The notes under the pieces: model-generated
Databases searched by the model: none
Told to the model about the DNA's origin: nothing
What the model saw: the letters and a program-made list of their open reading frames with translations, nothing else
Shown: piece by piece, positions 26,016-34,526 of the stretch
Layout of the letters: every line of letters begins with the position of its first letter
Numbering within the stretch: the first letter of the stretch is position 1
Translations under genes and position numbers: made by a program
Origin: Fontisphaera persica
GTDB lineage: Bacteria; Verrucomicrobiota; Verrucomicrobiia; Limisphaerales; Fontisphaeraceae
Direction of reading: 5' to 3'
Length of the DNA stretch: 64,000 nucleotides
NCBI RefSeq assembly: GCF_024832785.1
Contig: NZ_CP116615.1
Coordinates: 1,860,001-1,924,000 of the forward strand

Positions 26016-27008
26016 TCACTTTGGCTGCACGGCCGCGGGCTGGTCTTGCTCATGCTCATGGTCATGCCCGTGACCATGATCATGGCCACCGGCCTCGAAA
26101 GCCCCAATCAGAAAAGCCAGTCCCAATCCCGCCAGCATGGCCAGGGAAAGTTTGATGCGATCATGGGAATGAAATTGCAGCTCGGGCAACAGGTCACTGG
26201 CGGCGATGCACAAAAACGTGCCGGCAGAAAAGGCCAGCGCGGCCCCAACGTATTCGGGATGGCTCTCGGCCACCTGGCTTGCCCCCAGATAGAACAGCCC
26301 CACCCCCACTGGGATCATCAACGCAAACAGGACGTTCACAAAATGGCGGGCAGCGCGGGACCACCCGCCCGCTGTCATCAAAGTGGTGATGGTCAGGGCA
26401 TCAAATGGTTTGTGCAAAAAAATCACCAGAAAAGTGGCCAGTCCCGCGAGGCCGCCATGAAAATGGCCATTGCTTTCGGCGCGGACGCTGGCCGCCAGCG
26501 CCATGCCATTGATGACGGTGTGAATGGTCAGCCCCAAGGCAGCGCCACCCCAGGAAAGCTGGCGGGCAGATTTATCAGCCAAGGTATGTTGGTGCGGATG
26601 GTGATCGTGGTGTTGGCAGGCGGATGGTGGCACTGCGGGAGCCGCTGATAAATTCAGCGATAAGGGTTTACCCTCCGCCAGGGCACTGCCGCAGGCCTCG
26701 GGGTCTTCGTCGGGCACGTCATGATGATGAAAATGCAGGAAGCGTTGAACAAAAAACATGACCAGAAAACCGGCCAGCATCCATTGCATGACCCTATCCA
26801 GGGAGCCCATCTGAAACGAGGCGTGGGGGAGCAGATGCAGCACGCCCACTCCCAACATCAGGCCGGCCACGAAGCTGGTGGCCAACTGCATGCGGGTGTG
26901 GGTCAGGCGAATCCACAGCGGCACCGCCCCGCCCACCAATGAGCTGAGCAGAATCAGCGCGCAATAAATAACCAGCAACACTCCCGGCGGCCAAGCAACG
27001 TCATCCAT
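26016..27008 (-). CDS. ZIP-family metal transporter
   Basis: ZIP proteins move zinc or other divalent metals into the cytoplasm. The 330-residue protein has about eight helices. The metal-site helices are recognisable as LGLTIHTVINGMALAAS (helix 4, HxxxN) and FLVIFLHKPFDALTITTL (helix 5, HKxxD). Histidine clusters lie in the loop after helix 3 (HFHHHD at ~96, then HHDHHPHQH at ~140) and near the C-terminus (HDHGHGHDHEHE), as in ZIP carriers that sense metal. The ATG at 27008 has AGGAG six bases upstream (complement at 27015-27019), which decides the start. It faces the sulfatase gene divergently. Confidence 0.88.
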   Translation of the reverse strand: MDDVAWPPGVLLVIYCALILLSSLVGGAVPLWIRLTHTRMQLATSFVAGLMLGVGVLHLLPHASFQMGSLDRVMQWMLAGFLVMFFVQRFLHFHHHDVPDEDPEACGSALAEGKPLSLNLSAAPAVPPSACQHHDHHPHQHTLADKSARQLSWGGAALGLTIHTVINGMALAASVRAESNGHFHGGLAGLATFLVIFLHKPFDALTITTLMTAGGWSRAARHFVNVLFALMIPVGVGLFYLGASQVAESHPEYVGAALAFSAGTFLCIAASDLLPELQFHSHDRIKLSLAMLAGLGLAFLIGAFEAGGHDHGHGHDHEHEQDQPAAVQPK

Positions 27009-27154
27009 ATCCAACTCCTAATTTGGCGGGGGTGCTCCGTCGAGTCTAGAGAAAAGGATGGCCCCAGGAAACCGGCGGCCAGCCATTGCCTTCATCCTAG
27101 TGTTGAGCCTGATGGGTTGCGGCGTTAGAGTGAAGCCGCACCAGTTTTGGATTT

Positions 27155-29383
27155 ATGCAAAAGTCCTTCCTGACCGCCTGGTTTTATTGGTTGGCCATTG
27201 GAACAACATGCTGGCAATTAATTGCCAGCCCAGCCCTGGCAGCTACCAAGGCCGCGCCGCCGCCCAGGCCCAACATCGTCATCATCCTGTCCGATGACAT
27301 GGGATATTCAGACATTGGCTGCTTTGGGGGGGAAATCAACACCCCCCATCTGGATGCCCTCGCCGCTCAAGGTTTGCGCTTCACGCAGTTTTACAACTCA
27401 GCGCGCTGCTGTCCCACCCGGGCTTCGTTATTAACCGGCCTGCACCCGCATCAAACCGGCGTGGGACACATGATGGAAGACCGCGGACATGATGGCTATC
27501 GCGGCCGGCTGAACCGCCGCTGTGTCACCATCGCAGAAGCGCTGAAACCGGCCGGCTATAGAAATTACGCGGTGGGCAAATGGCATTTAACGCCCGGGAA
27601 CAATGCCAAAGAATTGGCAGACACCAGCGACTGGCCGCTGCAACGGGGATTTGACCGTTTTTACGGCACCATCCACGGCGCCGGCAGCTATTGGGACCCC
27701 AGCTCGCTGGTGCGGGACAACCGCCTCATCACCGCATTTAATGACCCCGAATACCAACCCCCGGTTTATTACTATACCGATGCCATCAGTGATCATGCCG
27801 TGCGTTTTGTGCATGAGCACACCCGCCAGCATCCGCAGCAACCCTTTTTCCTCTACGTGGCCTACACCGCCGCGCACTGGCCCATGCAGGCCAAGGAGTC
27901 CGACATCGCCCGGTACCGCGGCCGTTATGATGCCGGTTTTGCTGCCATTCGAGAAGCACGGTGGGCCAGGCAAAAACGCCTGGGGGTGGTGGACGCCCGC
28001 TGGCAGCCGGCGCCCATCGTGGGGGATTGGGAGAAGGTTAAAGACCGGACCTTCGAGGCGCGTTGCATGGAGGTTTATGCCGCCATGGTGGATTGCATGG
28101 ACCAGGGTATTGGACGTCTGTTGCAGGCCCTGCGCGATACCGGCCAATGGGACCATACGCTTCTGTTCTACCTGCAGGACAACGGCGCCTGGGCCGAAAA
28201 CATCGGGCGTGGCACCAATGTGACTCCCTCCACAACTCAGCCAATGTATCCGCCCATGACTGTGGATGCCCTACAACACGGCAGTATTCCCCGGCAAACC
28301 CGTGATGGCTGGCCCGTCCGCCAGGGCTATGGGGTGATGCCCGGTGGAGCGGATACCTATGTCGCTTATGGACGGGAGTGGGCCAACGTGAGCAACACCC
28401 CATTTCGCGAATACAAACACTGGACCCATGAAGGCGGCATTGCTACACCGCTGATTGTCCACTGGCCGACAGGCATCCCGGCTTCACGGCGGGGCCGGTT
28501 GGAAAAACAACCCGGACAATTGATGGACATCATGGCCACCTGCCTGGACGTGGCAGGTGTGCCCTACCCCTCCGAATACCAGGGAGAAAAAATTACCCCC
28601 TTGGAGGGCGTCAGCCTGCGGCCGGCTTTCACCGGCAAAACCATCCGCCGCCAGCAGCCGCTGGTTTGGGAACACGAAAGCAACCGCGCCATTCGGGAGG
28701 GCAAATGGAAGTTGGTGGCCAAGGAAAACCAACCTTGGGAATTGTACGACATGGAAAAGGACCGCACGGAGATGAACAATTTGGCTGCGCAATACCCACG
28801 CCGCGTCCAAGAAATGTCCGCCGCCTGGGAAGCATGGGCGGCACGGGCTAATGTGCTGCCCTTGGGGACTTGGAGAGGCAAAACGGCCACCCAAACCGGC
28901 ACGCCTGCGGGCAGCAATAAAAAACGCTTTGAATTAAAACCAGGCGACGTCCTCGCTCGCGCTCAGGCTCCTGCCATAGCGGGTCAACCTTTCCGTATAA
29001 CGGCTCAGTTTGAGGCCAAGCATGGTGAAGAAGGCGTCCTGCTCGCCCAGGGAGGCAACACCTTGGGGTACGCGCTGTACCTTAAAGAGGGTCAATTGCA
29101 TTTCACCGTCCGCACCCAGCGCGGCCGTGTGACCACAGCGAGTGTGCCCGCCGGGCCAGGCAGCCATTCGGTAGTAGCCATTTTGAACAGCAAAGGCGAA
29201 TTATCGCTGACATTGGACAACCTGCCCCCCAAAACCGTGCAGGGTCAGGGACTTGTCACCGCCATGCCTGTGGACGGTCTGGAGGTGGGCTCTGACGAAA
29301 ACGGCGCCGTGGGCCATTACACCGCTCCTTTCCGCTTCACCGGTAAAATACCAGGCGTGACCTTGGAAATACTCCCGCCCTGA
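27155..29383 (+). CDS. Secreted sulfatase (arylsulfatase family)
   Basis: Hydrolyses sulfate esters, probably on polysaccharides, outside the cytoplasm. The 742 residues start with a signal peptide (cleavage near ALA at 27-29). The metal-site DD comes next (SDDMGYSDIGCFGG, Asp47/48), and then the type I sulfatase motif Cys85-Cys86-Pro-Thr-Arg89 followed by ASLLTG. Cys85 would be turned into formylglycine. Other marks are GKWHL, the HWTHEGGIATPLIVHWP block and a C-terminal subdomain. After about residue 590 there is an extra all-beta domain of about 150 residues, lectin-like in outline (GNTLGYALYLKEGQLHFTVR). No formylglycine-generating enzyme lies nearby. Sulfatases are abundant in marine and freshwater Verrucomicrobiota. 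Confidence 0.92.
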   Translation: MQKSFLTAWFYWLAIGTTCWQLIASPALAATKAAPPPRPNIVIILSDDMGYSDIGCFGGEINTPHLDALAAQGLRFTQFYNSARCCPTRASLLTGLHPHQTGVGHMMEDRGHDGYRGRLNRRCVTIAEALKPAGYRNYAVGKWHLTPGNNAKELADTSDWPLQRGFDRFYGTIHGAGSYWDPSSLVRDNRLITAFNDPEYQPPVYYYTDAISDHAVRFVHEHTRQHPQQPFFLYVAYTAAHWPMQAKESDIARYRGRYDAGFAAIREARWARQKRLGVVDARWQPAPIVGDWEKVKDRTFEARCMEVYAAMVDCMDQGIGRLLQALRDTGQWDHTLLFYLQDNGAWAENIGRGTNVTPSTTQPMYPPMTVDALQHGSIPRQTRDGWPVRQGYGVMPGGADTYVAYGREWANVSNTPFREYKHWTHEGGIATPLIVHWPTGIPASRRGRLEKQPGQLMDIMATCLDVAGVPYPSEYQGEKITPLEGVSLRPAFTGKTIRRQQPLVWEHESNRAIREGKWKLVAKENQPWELYDMEKDRTEMNNLAAQYPRRVQEMSAAWEAWAARANVLPLGTWRGKTATQTGTPAGSNKKRFELKPGDVLARAQAPAIAGQPFRITAQFEAKHGEEGVLLAQGGNTLGYALYLKEGQLHFTVRTQRGRVTTASVPAGPGSHSVVAILNSKGELSLTLDNLPPKTVQGQGLVTAMPVDGLEVGSDENGAVGHYTAPFRFTGKIPGVTLEILPP

Positions 29384-29421
29384 ACACCCCCCTTCGCGTA
29401 CAAGGATTGCGAATCCGCTGG

Positions 29422-29808
29422 TTAGTTTCTTTTCTCAGCGCTGGCAGTGATTTTATTCTTGGGTGATAGCCCCGGCACGGGCAGGCCCCGGCGTTGAAAC
29501 TCTCCCGCCAGACTGCCGCAGACGTGGTGGCACAATTCGATAATAGCCTCATCACCAATTGAATAATAGACACTCACCCCTTCACGTTGGCGGGTCAGGA
29601 TGCCGGCCTCGGCCAGGGCCTTGAGCTGCCGGGAGACATGCGCCTGGGATTTGCCCGTAAGGGTGACCAGTTCATTGACAGTACGCCGACGCTCGCGGAG
29701 TACATGAATGAGTTTCAGGCGCGTGGGTTCTCCGAGTATCCGGAAACGAGAGGCAATAATCTCCAACGCGGCATCCGACAGCGCAACCATGGCCTGCGAC
29801 TTCCCCAT
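29422..29808 (-). CDS. ArsR-family winged-helix regulator
   Basis: The 128-residue DNA-binding protein has the ArsR winged-helix core: RFRILGEPTRLKLIHVL, RTVNELVTLTGKSQAHVSRQLKAL (recognition helix), and GILTRQREGVSVYYSIGD (wing). There is no classical metal-binding ELCVCDL motif in the recognition helix; cysteine/histidine residues in ELCHHVCG after the wing could bind metal. It is transcribed away from larB across a gap of about 190 bases, so it may control the nickel-cofactor genes. The sulfatase upstream on the other strand converges with it. The effector is not known. Confidence 0.85.
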   Translation of the reverse strand: MGKSQAMVALSDAALEIIASRFRILGEPTRLKLIHVLRERRRTVNELVTLTGKSQAHVSRQLKALAEAGILTRQREGVSVYYSIGDEAIIELCHHVCGSLAGEFQRRGLPVPGLSPKNKITASAEKRN

Positions 29809-30000
29809 GAGCAGGGCTAATTACCTAAAATGCCCATGCTTGGCAATCTTTCTCTTGGCAGAGGAAAACTGGCCCCGACATCGGCCGGCAAGGCGGACAA
29901 TGACCTGAAAAAGTGCAATCAAGATTTTCCGGGGCCCGGCTCCTCCGCCCTGGCGCAATTCCGGTTGCCGTTCGCCCATGAGCAAGGCAAACTTAGGCGC

Positions 30001-30759
30001 GTGACGGCAAAAGAAGCAGCGAATTTGTTGGATCAATTTCAAGCGGGCCGCATCTCCCGCGAAGACGTGTTACGGGCGTTTCAACGGGCGCCCATTGCCG
30101 ATCTGGGGTACGCGCAGGTGGATACCCACCGGGCCTTGCGCAAGGGTTTTCCCGAGGTCATCTATGGCGCAAGCAAAACGCCGGCGCAAGTGGCCGGCAT
30201 CGCCGCCAAGCTGGCCACACAGGAATCCTGCCTGCTAATCACACGCATTACCGAAGCCCATTACCGCGCCGTAAAACGCAAGTTGCCGAAGGCGGTCTGG
30301 CACGAAACTGCGCGCTGCATCACCTATGAACGCAAGCCTTTGCCCAAGCGCCCAGGCCTGGTGGCTGTGCTTGCGGCGGGCACCAGCGATTTGCCGGTGG
30401 CCGAAGAAGCCGCCATTACCGCCAGCATCATGGGCAATCACGTGGAGCGTTATTACGACATTGGCGTGGCGGGATTGCATCGTCTGCTGCGGCCGCTGCC
30501 GGAGCTGCAAAAAGCGCATGTCTTGGTGGTGGTAGCTGGCATGGAAGGCGCGTTGCCCAGCGTCGTGGCGGGGTTGGTCGCGCGGCCCATCATTGCCGTG
30601 CCCACCAGTGTGGGCTATGGCGCCAACCTGGGCGGCTTGAGCGCGCTGCTGGGCATGCTCACCAGTTGCGGCAGCGGGGTGACGGTGGTCAACATTGACA
30701 ACGGTTTTGGCGCCGGTTACGCCGCCAGTCAAATCAACGCGCTGGCAGCCGGGGAATAA
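30001..30759 (+). CDS. larB: Nickel-pincer cofactor biosynthesis protein LarB
   Basis: LarB carboxylates and hydrolyses nicotinic acid adenine dinucleotide to give the precursor of the nickel-pincer nucleotide used by lactate racemase-type enzymes. The 252 residues show the AIR-carboxylase-like fold: PEVIYGASKTPAQVAGI near 40-55, LVAVLAAGTSDLPVAEEA, VVVVAGMEGALPSVVAGL, and PTSVGYGANLGGLSALLGML. I start at the GTG at 30001 because family similarity begins there; an open frame back to an ATG at 29830 adds 57 residues with no family match. larC follows after two bases. larE and larA are not in the window. Confidence 0.9.
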   Translation: MTAKEAANLLDQFQAGRISREDVLRAFQRAPIADLGYAQVDTHRALRKGFPEVIYGASKTPAQVAGIAAKLATQESCLLITRITEAHYRAVKRKLPKAVWHETARCITYERKPLPKRPGLVAVLAAGTSDLPVAEEAAITASIMGNHVERYYDIGVAGLHRLLRPLPELQKAHVLVVVAGMEGALPSVVAGLVARPIIAVPTSVGYGANLGGLSALLGMLTSCGSGVTVVNIDNGFGAGYAASQINALAAGE

Positions 30760-30761
30760 CC

Positions 30762-32129
30762 ATGAAAATCCTTTATCTGGACCTGTTAAGCGGGCTTAGT
30801 GGCGACATGTTCCTGGGGGGGCTGCTGGCCTTGGGGGTGGAACTGGAGGAACTGGAGCGGGAACTCGCCAAACTGGGACTGCAGGGGTACCATTTGCATG
30901 CCCATAACCGCTCCGCCTGGCAAATCCGGGGCATTAAATTGGAAGTGCACCTGGAGGACCATTCCCACCCCCATGAAGACCACCACCACGCCCCCCACGA
31001 GCACAGCCATGCTCATGTTCACTCTCACCATCATCCCCCTCACTCCTCACATCAGCATGGCCCGCATTCTGGCCACAATTCAGACCATGAGCATGAGGAA
31101 CGCACTTTTGCTCAAATTCGCGATTTGATTGAAGCCTCGCGGCTCTCCCCCTGGGTGCGGCAAACAGCCGTGGCAATTTTCCGCCGCCTGGCCGAGGCTG
31201 AGGGTAAAATCCACGGGATGGCGCCAGAAAAAGTGCATTTTCATGAAGTTGGGGCGGTGGATTCCATCGTGGACATTGTGGGCGGTTGTATCGGTTTGGA
31301 ACTGCTGGGACGCCCGCGCGTCCTTGCGTCCCCCGTGGTCGAAGGCCGCGGCTGGGTGGAATGTGCCCATGGCCGTTTTCCCGTGCCTGCGCCGGCGACG
31401 CTGGAAATCTTGGCAGCACGGGGAGTTCGGCTGGAGCAGTGCGAAGAGCCACACGAAATGCTTACACCCACCGGGGCGGCGATTCTGGCGGAGCTGGCCG
31501 AGCAATTTGGCCCCCTGCCCTCCATGAAAGTTAGGCGGGTGGGATACGGTCTGGGCACGCGGTCCTTGCAAACCCGCCCCAACTGTGTCCGCATGATTCT
31601 GGGTGAAGCCGCATCTACCAAGCCGGAGGCACCGGCGGATTGGGAAATGGACCAAGTGGCGGTGTTGGAGACCAATGTGGACGATTTGAACCCGGAAATT
31701 CTGGGGCATTTTGTGGAAAAAGCGCTCAACCAAGGGGCGCTGGATGTGTTTTACACGCCAGTCACCATGAAAAAAAACCGCCCGGGCGTGTTGTTGACCT
31801 TGTTGTGCCCTCCGGATGAAGCCGACGCTTTCATGGCGCTAATCATGCGCGAAACCTCGGCTTTTGGGGTAAGATGCCATCTGGCTTCGCGCCGTAAATT
31901 GCGCCGCAACTTCGCCGAAGTCGAAACACCTTGGGGCATGGTGCGGGTCAAGCAAGGATGGCTGAATGGCGAATTGCTGCACAATGCCCCGGAATATGAA
32001 AGCTGCCGGCAGTTGGCTGAAGAAAGAGGGGTGCCGGTGCGTCAAGTTTATACAAGCGCGTTGGCCGCAGGCCAGCAAGGGGCGCCCAGCCGGCGTCCCC
32101 GCAAAAAAACGGCGCGGAAAAAAGTTTAG
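30762..32129 (+). CDS. larC: Nickel-pincer cofactor nickel chelatase LarC
   Basis: LarC inserts nickel into the pincer nucleotide using CTP. The 455 residues are one uninterrupted chain; in lactobacilli the gene is split and needs a frameshift. The start (MKILYLDLLSGLSGDMFLGG) and the blocks VHFHEVGAVDSIVDIVG, HGRFPVPAPATLEIL, MLTPTGAAILAELAEQFG and ETNVDDLNPEILGHFVEKAL are diagnostic. A histidine tract from residue 67 to 111 holds 21 His in 45 residues and probably binds or stores nickel. It overlaps nothing but is only two bases from larB, so they are one operon. A basic tail (RRPRKKTARKKV) ends the protein. Confidence 0.93.
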   Translation: MKILYLDLLSGLSGDMFLGGLLALGVELEELERELAKLGLQGYHLHAHNRSAWQIRGIKLEVHLEDHSHPHEDHHHAPHEHSHAHVHSHHHPPHSSHQHGPHSGHNSDHEHEERTFAQIRDLIEASRLSPWVRQTAVAIFRRLAEAEGKIHGMAPEKVHFHEVGAVDSIVDIVGGCIGLELLGRPRVLASPVVEGRGWVECAHGRFPVPAPATLEILAARGVRLEQCEEPHEMLTPTGAAILAELAEQFGPLPSMKVRRVGYGLGTRSLQTRPNCVRMILGEAASTKPEAPADWEMDQVAVLETNVDDLNPEILGHFVEKALNQGALDVFYTPVTMKKNRPGVLLTLLCPPDEADAFMALIMRETSAFGVRCHLASRRKLRRNFAEVETPWGMVRVKQGWLNGELLHNAPEYESCRQLAEERGVPVRQVYTSALAAGQQGAPSRRPRKKTARKKV

Positions 32130-32165
32130 CTTCCGTCGCGGCGCAGACCGACCGCTTTTAAGCGC

Positions 32166-33521
32166 ATGTTTTTGCTCAATGCCATATTGGTGGGATTCAA
32201 GGAAATCTGGGCGCATAAATTTCGCTCCTTCCTGACCATGTTGGGCATTGTCCTGGGTGTCTCCAGCCTGATTGCCATGTCGGCCACCATTAAAGGCATG
32301 GAAAACGGCATGAAGGAGGCGCTGATGGCCATGGGGGGGCTCGACAAGGTGTTGACCCGTGAACAAGATGTGCCGCCCGAGCAGGAACACAAGGCCGACC
32401 AGGCCCCCGGCCGCACCATCACCGATGTGTACGCCTTGAAACAAAGCGCCCCACTAATCCGAGTCGTCTCGCCGGAGATGGCCTTGTTTGGCGCCGTCAT
32501 CAGCCGTGGCAACAAGGCCGTGCGCCCCAGCGAATTGGTGGGCGTCTGGCGCGAAGTGCTGGACATGAATCTGCACGTGCTGGAGCACGGGCGCTTTTTC
32601 AATGAACTGGATGAAGAGGAAGCGCGCAATGTTATCGTCATTGGCACCGGCATCCGCAATGAACTCTTTGGCTCGCCGGAGGAGGTGGGCAAAGAGATTA
32701 TTCCCCTGGGGGAGACCGTGTATGTGAATGACCAGCCCTTCATTATCGTAGGCATGTTGCAGCACTACGAAGGCGAGCTGGAAAAGAAAAAACGCGAGTT
32801 GCAACAACAAGGACGGCTGGAGGAGAAGAAAACCATGGTGGAACGCCGGCGTGGCTTCGGCCGGCCCAACTGGGCCTTTCAACGCAAGAATTACACCGCC
32901 TACATTCCGCTGAACACCATGTGGCTGAGATTCCGGGCCTCCGCCGGCTCGGGCAATGTGCCGGACCCGCGATTGACAGACCTGGACATCAAGGTGGCGG
33001 GATTAAACCGGATGGATGCCGCGCTGCAGCAGGCGCGCAATGTCTTGATGATGACCCATCGTGGCATTGAGGATTTTTCGTTCCAAACCCAGGAAAACAA
33101 CGTGGAAAACATCAACCGCACCATCAAAAATGCGCGGTTGAGCGGTGGTTTCATCGCCGCAATCAGCCTGCTGGTGGGCGGCATTGGCATCATGAACATC
33201 ATGCTGGCCAGCATCACGGAGCGCGTGCGGGAAATTGGTTTGCGCAAGGCCATTGGCGCCACGACCTTTGCCATTTTTGCCCAAATCGTGGTGGAAAGCG
33301 CCGTGATTTCCGTGCTGGGCGGCGCGGTGGGCCTGGCCGCAGCGTGGGGGTTGGTGGCGATTCTGGAACATTTGACGCCGCAGGCCAATGCGCCCGTCAT
33401 CACGACCGGGGCCATGGCTCTAGCCCTCGGCTTTAGTGTCATGGTAGGGGTCATTGCGGGTTTAACCCCCGCCTTCAAAGCCTCGCGGTTGGACCCCATT
33501 ACCGCACTGCGCTACGAATAA
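32166..33521 (+). CDS. MacB/FtsX-like ABC permease without adjacent ATPase
   Basis: The 451-residue permease has the MacB/LolC layout: one N-terminal helix (FLTMLGIVLGVSSLIAMSA), a periplasmic MacB_PCD domain, and three C-terminal helices (FIAAISLLVGGIGIMNIMLAS; AVISVLGGAVGLAAAWGLVAI; AMALALGFSVMVGVIAGLTPA). The mark GIMNIMLASITERVREIGLRKAIGA is the FtsX-like signature. Within the periplasmic domain, residues ~200-233 form a highly charged helix (EGELEKKKRELQQQGRLEEKK), longer than usual. No ABC ATPase gene lies beside it. It follows larC by 36 bases and precedes manA by five, so co-transcription is likely; a role in metal or cell-wall stress efflux is only a guess. Confidence 0.82.
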   Translation: MFLLNAILVGFKEIWAHKFRSFLTMLGIVLGVSSLIAMSATIKGMENGMKEALMAMGGLDKVLTREQDVPPEQEHKADQAPGRTITDVYALKQSAPLIRVVSPEMALFGAVISRGNKAVRPSELVGVWREVLDMNLHVLEHGRFFNELDEEEARNVIVIGTGIRNELFGSPEEVGKEIIPLGETVYVNDQPFIIVGMLQHYEGELEKKKRELQQQGRLEEKKTMVERRRGFGRPNWAFQRKNYTAYIPLNTMWLRFRASAGSGNVPDPRLTDLDIKVAGLNRMDAALQQARNVLMMTHRGIEDFSFQTQENNVENINRTIKNARLSGGFIAAISLLVGGIGIMNIMLASITERVREIGLRKAIGATTFAIFAQIVVESAVISVLGGAVGLAAAWGLVAILEHLTPQANAPVITTGAMALALGFSVMVGVIAGLTPAFKASRLDPITALRYE

Positions 33522-33526
33522 CCGCC

Positions 33527-34507
33527 ATGAGCAGTCTCTATCCGCTGGTGTTTGCGCCGCGTTTCAAAGAACGAGTCTGGGGAGGGCGCAATCTGGAACG
33601 GCTTTATGGGAAAGCTCTGCCCCCGCAGGCGCTCATCGGCGAGTCCTGGGAAATCAGCGACCGGCCAGGCGATGCCAGTGTGATTGCCAATGGCCCCCTG
33701 GCAGGCCGCGACCTGCGCTGGCTCATGGAGCATCACGCCCGGGACCTCCTGGGCGCCGCCGCGCCTGCCCCCTCCGGACAATTCCCCTTGCTGGTGAAGA
33801 TTTTGGACGCGCAACAGGACCTCTCCCTGCAAGTGCATCCGCCGGCGGACCGCGCGGCTGCGCTTGGCGGTGAACCCAAAACGGAAATGTGGTTCTTCAC
33901 GGATTGCCAGCCGGGAGCCTGTATATACGCTGGCCTCAAGGCAGGTGTCACGCGCGAGGACTTCTCTCGCCGCCTGGCGGATGGTACTGTGGCAGATTGC
34001 GTGCACCGCCTGCCCGTTCAGGCGGGGGACGCCATGTTTTTGCCCAGCGGCCGGCTGCATGCCCTGGGGGCGGGTTGCGTGCTCTTCGAGATTCAGCAAA
34101 ACAGCGACACCACGTACCGCGTGTTTGACTGGAACCGGCCCGGCCTGGACGGACGGCCCCGCGAGTTGCACGTCCGTGAATCCCTGGCCTGCATAGATTT
34201 TGCGGATGTGGAACCGCCATTAATTGCTTCCCGCTACTCGCGCAGCCCCAGCGTGGCCGTGCGTTATCTGGTGGATGCGCCGCCGTTCATGGTCAATGCC
34301 TGCCGCGTGCGGCGCGGCCAGAGGTTTTACCTGCGTTTCCAGAGCGCGCAAATCATCGGGGTGGTACAAGGGCGCCTGCGCCTCGGCACGGGGGCGATGG
34401 CTCAGGAACTGAAAGCCGGTGATTTTTGCCTGCTGCCCGCTGCGCTGGAAAGAGTGGCCCTCGAAGCACTCACCCGTGTGGAGTACCTCCTGGCAGAGCC
34501 CAAATGA
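33527..34507 (+). CDS. manA: Mannose-6-phosphate isomerase, class I
   Basis: Interconverts fructose 6-phosphate and mannose 6-phosphate, supplying GDP-mannose for surface sugars. The 326-residue cupin enzyme has the zinc-site pattern KILDAQQDLSLQVHPPAD (Q-x-H), EMWFF (Glu ligand), and the catalytic-site stretch FLPSGRLHALGAGCVLFEIQQNSDTTYRVFDW. Length fits the short bacterial class I enzymes. It starts five bases after the MacB-like gene. The product could serve the AlgD-like dehydrogenase at 8289-9611 and mannose-containing glycans. It converges with the cupredoxin-like gene, 19 bases between stops. Confidence 0.9.
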   Translation: MSSLYPLVFAPRFKERVWGGRNLERLYGKALPPQALIGESWEISDRPGDASVIANGPLAGRDLRWLMEHHARDLLGAAAPAPSGQFPLLVKILDAQQDLSLQVHPPADRAAALGGEPKTEMWFFTDCQPGACIYAGLKAGVTREDFSRRLADGTVADCVHRLPVQAGDAMFLPSGRLHALGAGCVLFEIQQNSDTTYRVFDWNRPGLDGRPRELHVRESLACIDFADVEPPLIASRYSRSPSVAVRYLVDAPPFMVNACRVRRGQRFYLRFQSAQIIGVVQGRLRLGTGAMAQELKAGDFCLLPAALERVALEALTRVEYLLAEPK

Positions 34508-34526
34508 GTCGTACCCGCCTCCCTGT

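Noticed and set aside
27058-27297. Small open frame with a lipoprotein-like start (FILVLSLMGCG) before the sulfatase
   Set aside because: It overlaps the sulfatase signal peptide out of frame, and the remaining residues have no protein-like pattern. It may be chance; kept only as a note.
29404-29416. Short hairpin GGATT-gcg-AATCC between sulfatase and ArsR genes
   Set aside because: Stem of five pairs and a three-base loop with no proper T-run; too weak to call a terminator.
29831-29857. TGCC...GGCA half-symmetries before larB as an ArsR operator
   Set aside because: Short and imperfect; several similar pairs occur by chance in this GC-rich DNA.
29830-30000. N-terminal extension of larB from an upstream ATG (57 codons)
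   Set aside because: No similarity to LarB in the extension; the family start fits the GTG at 30001.
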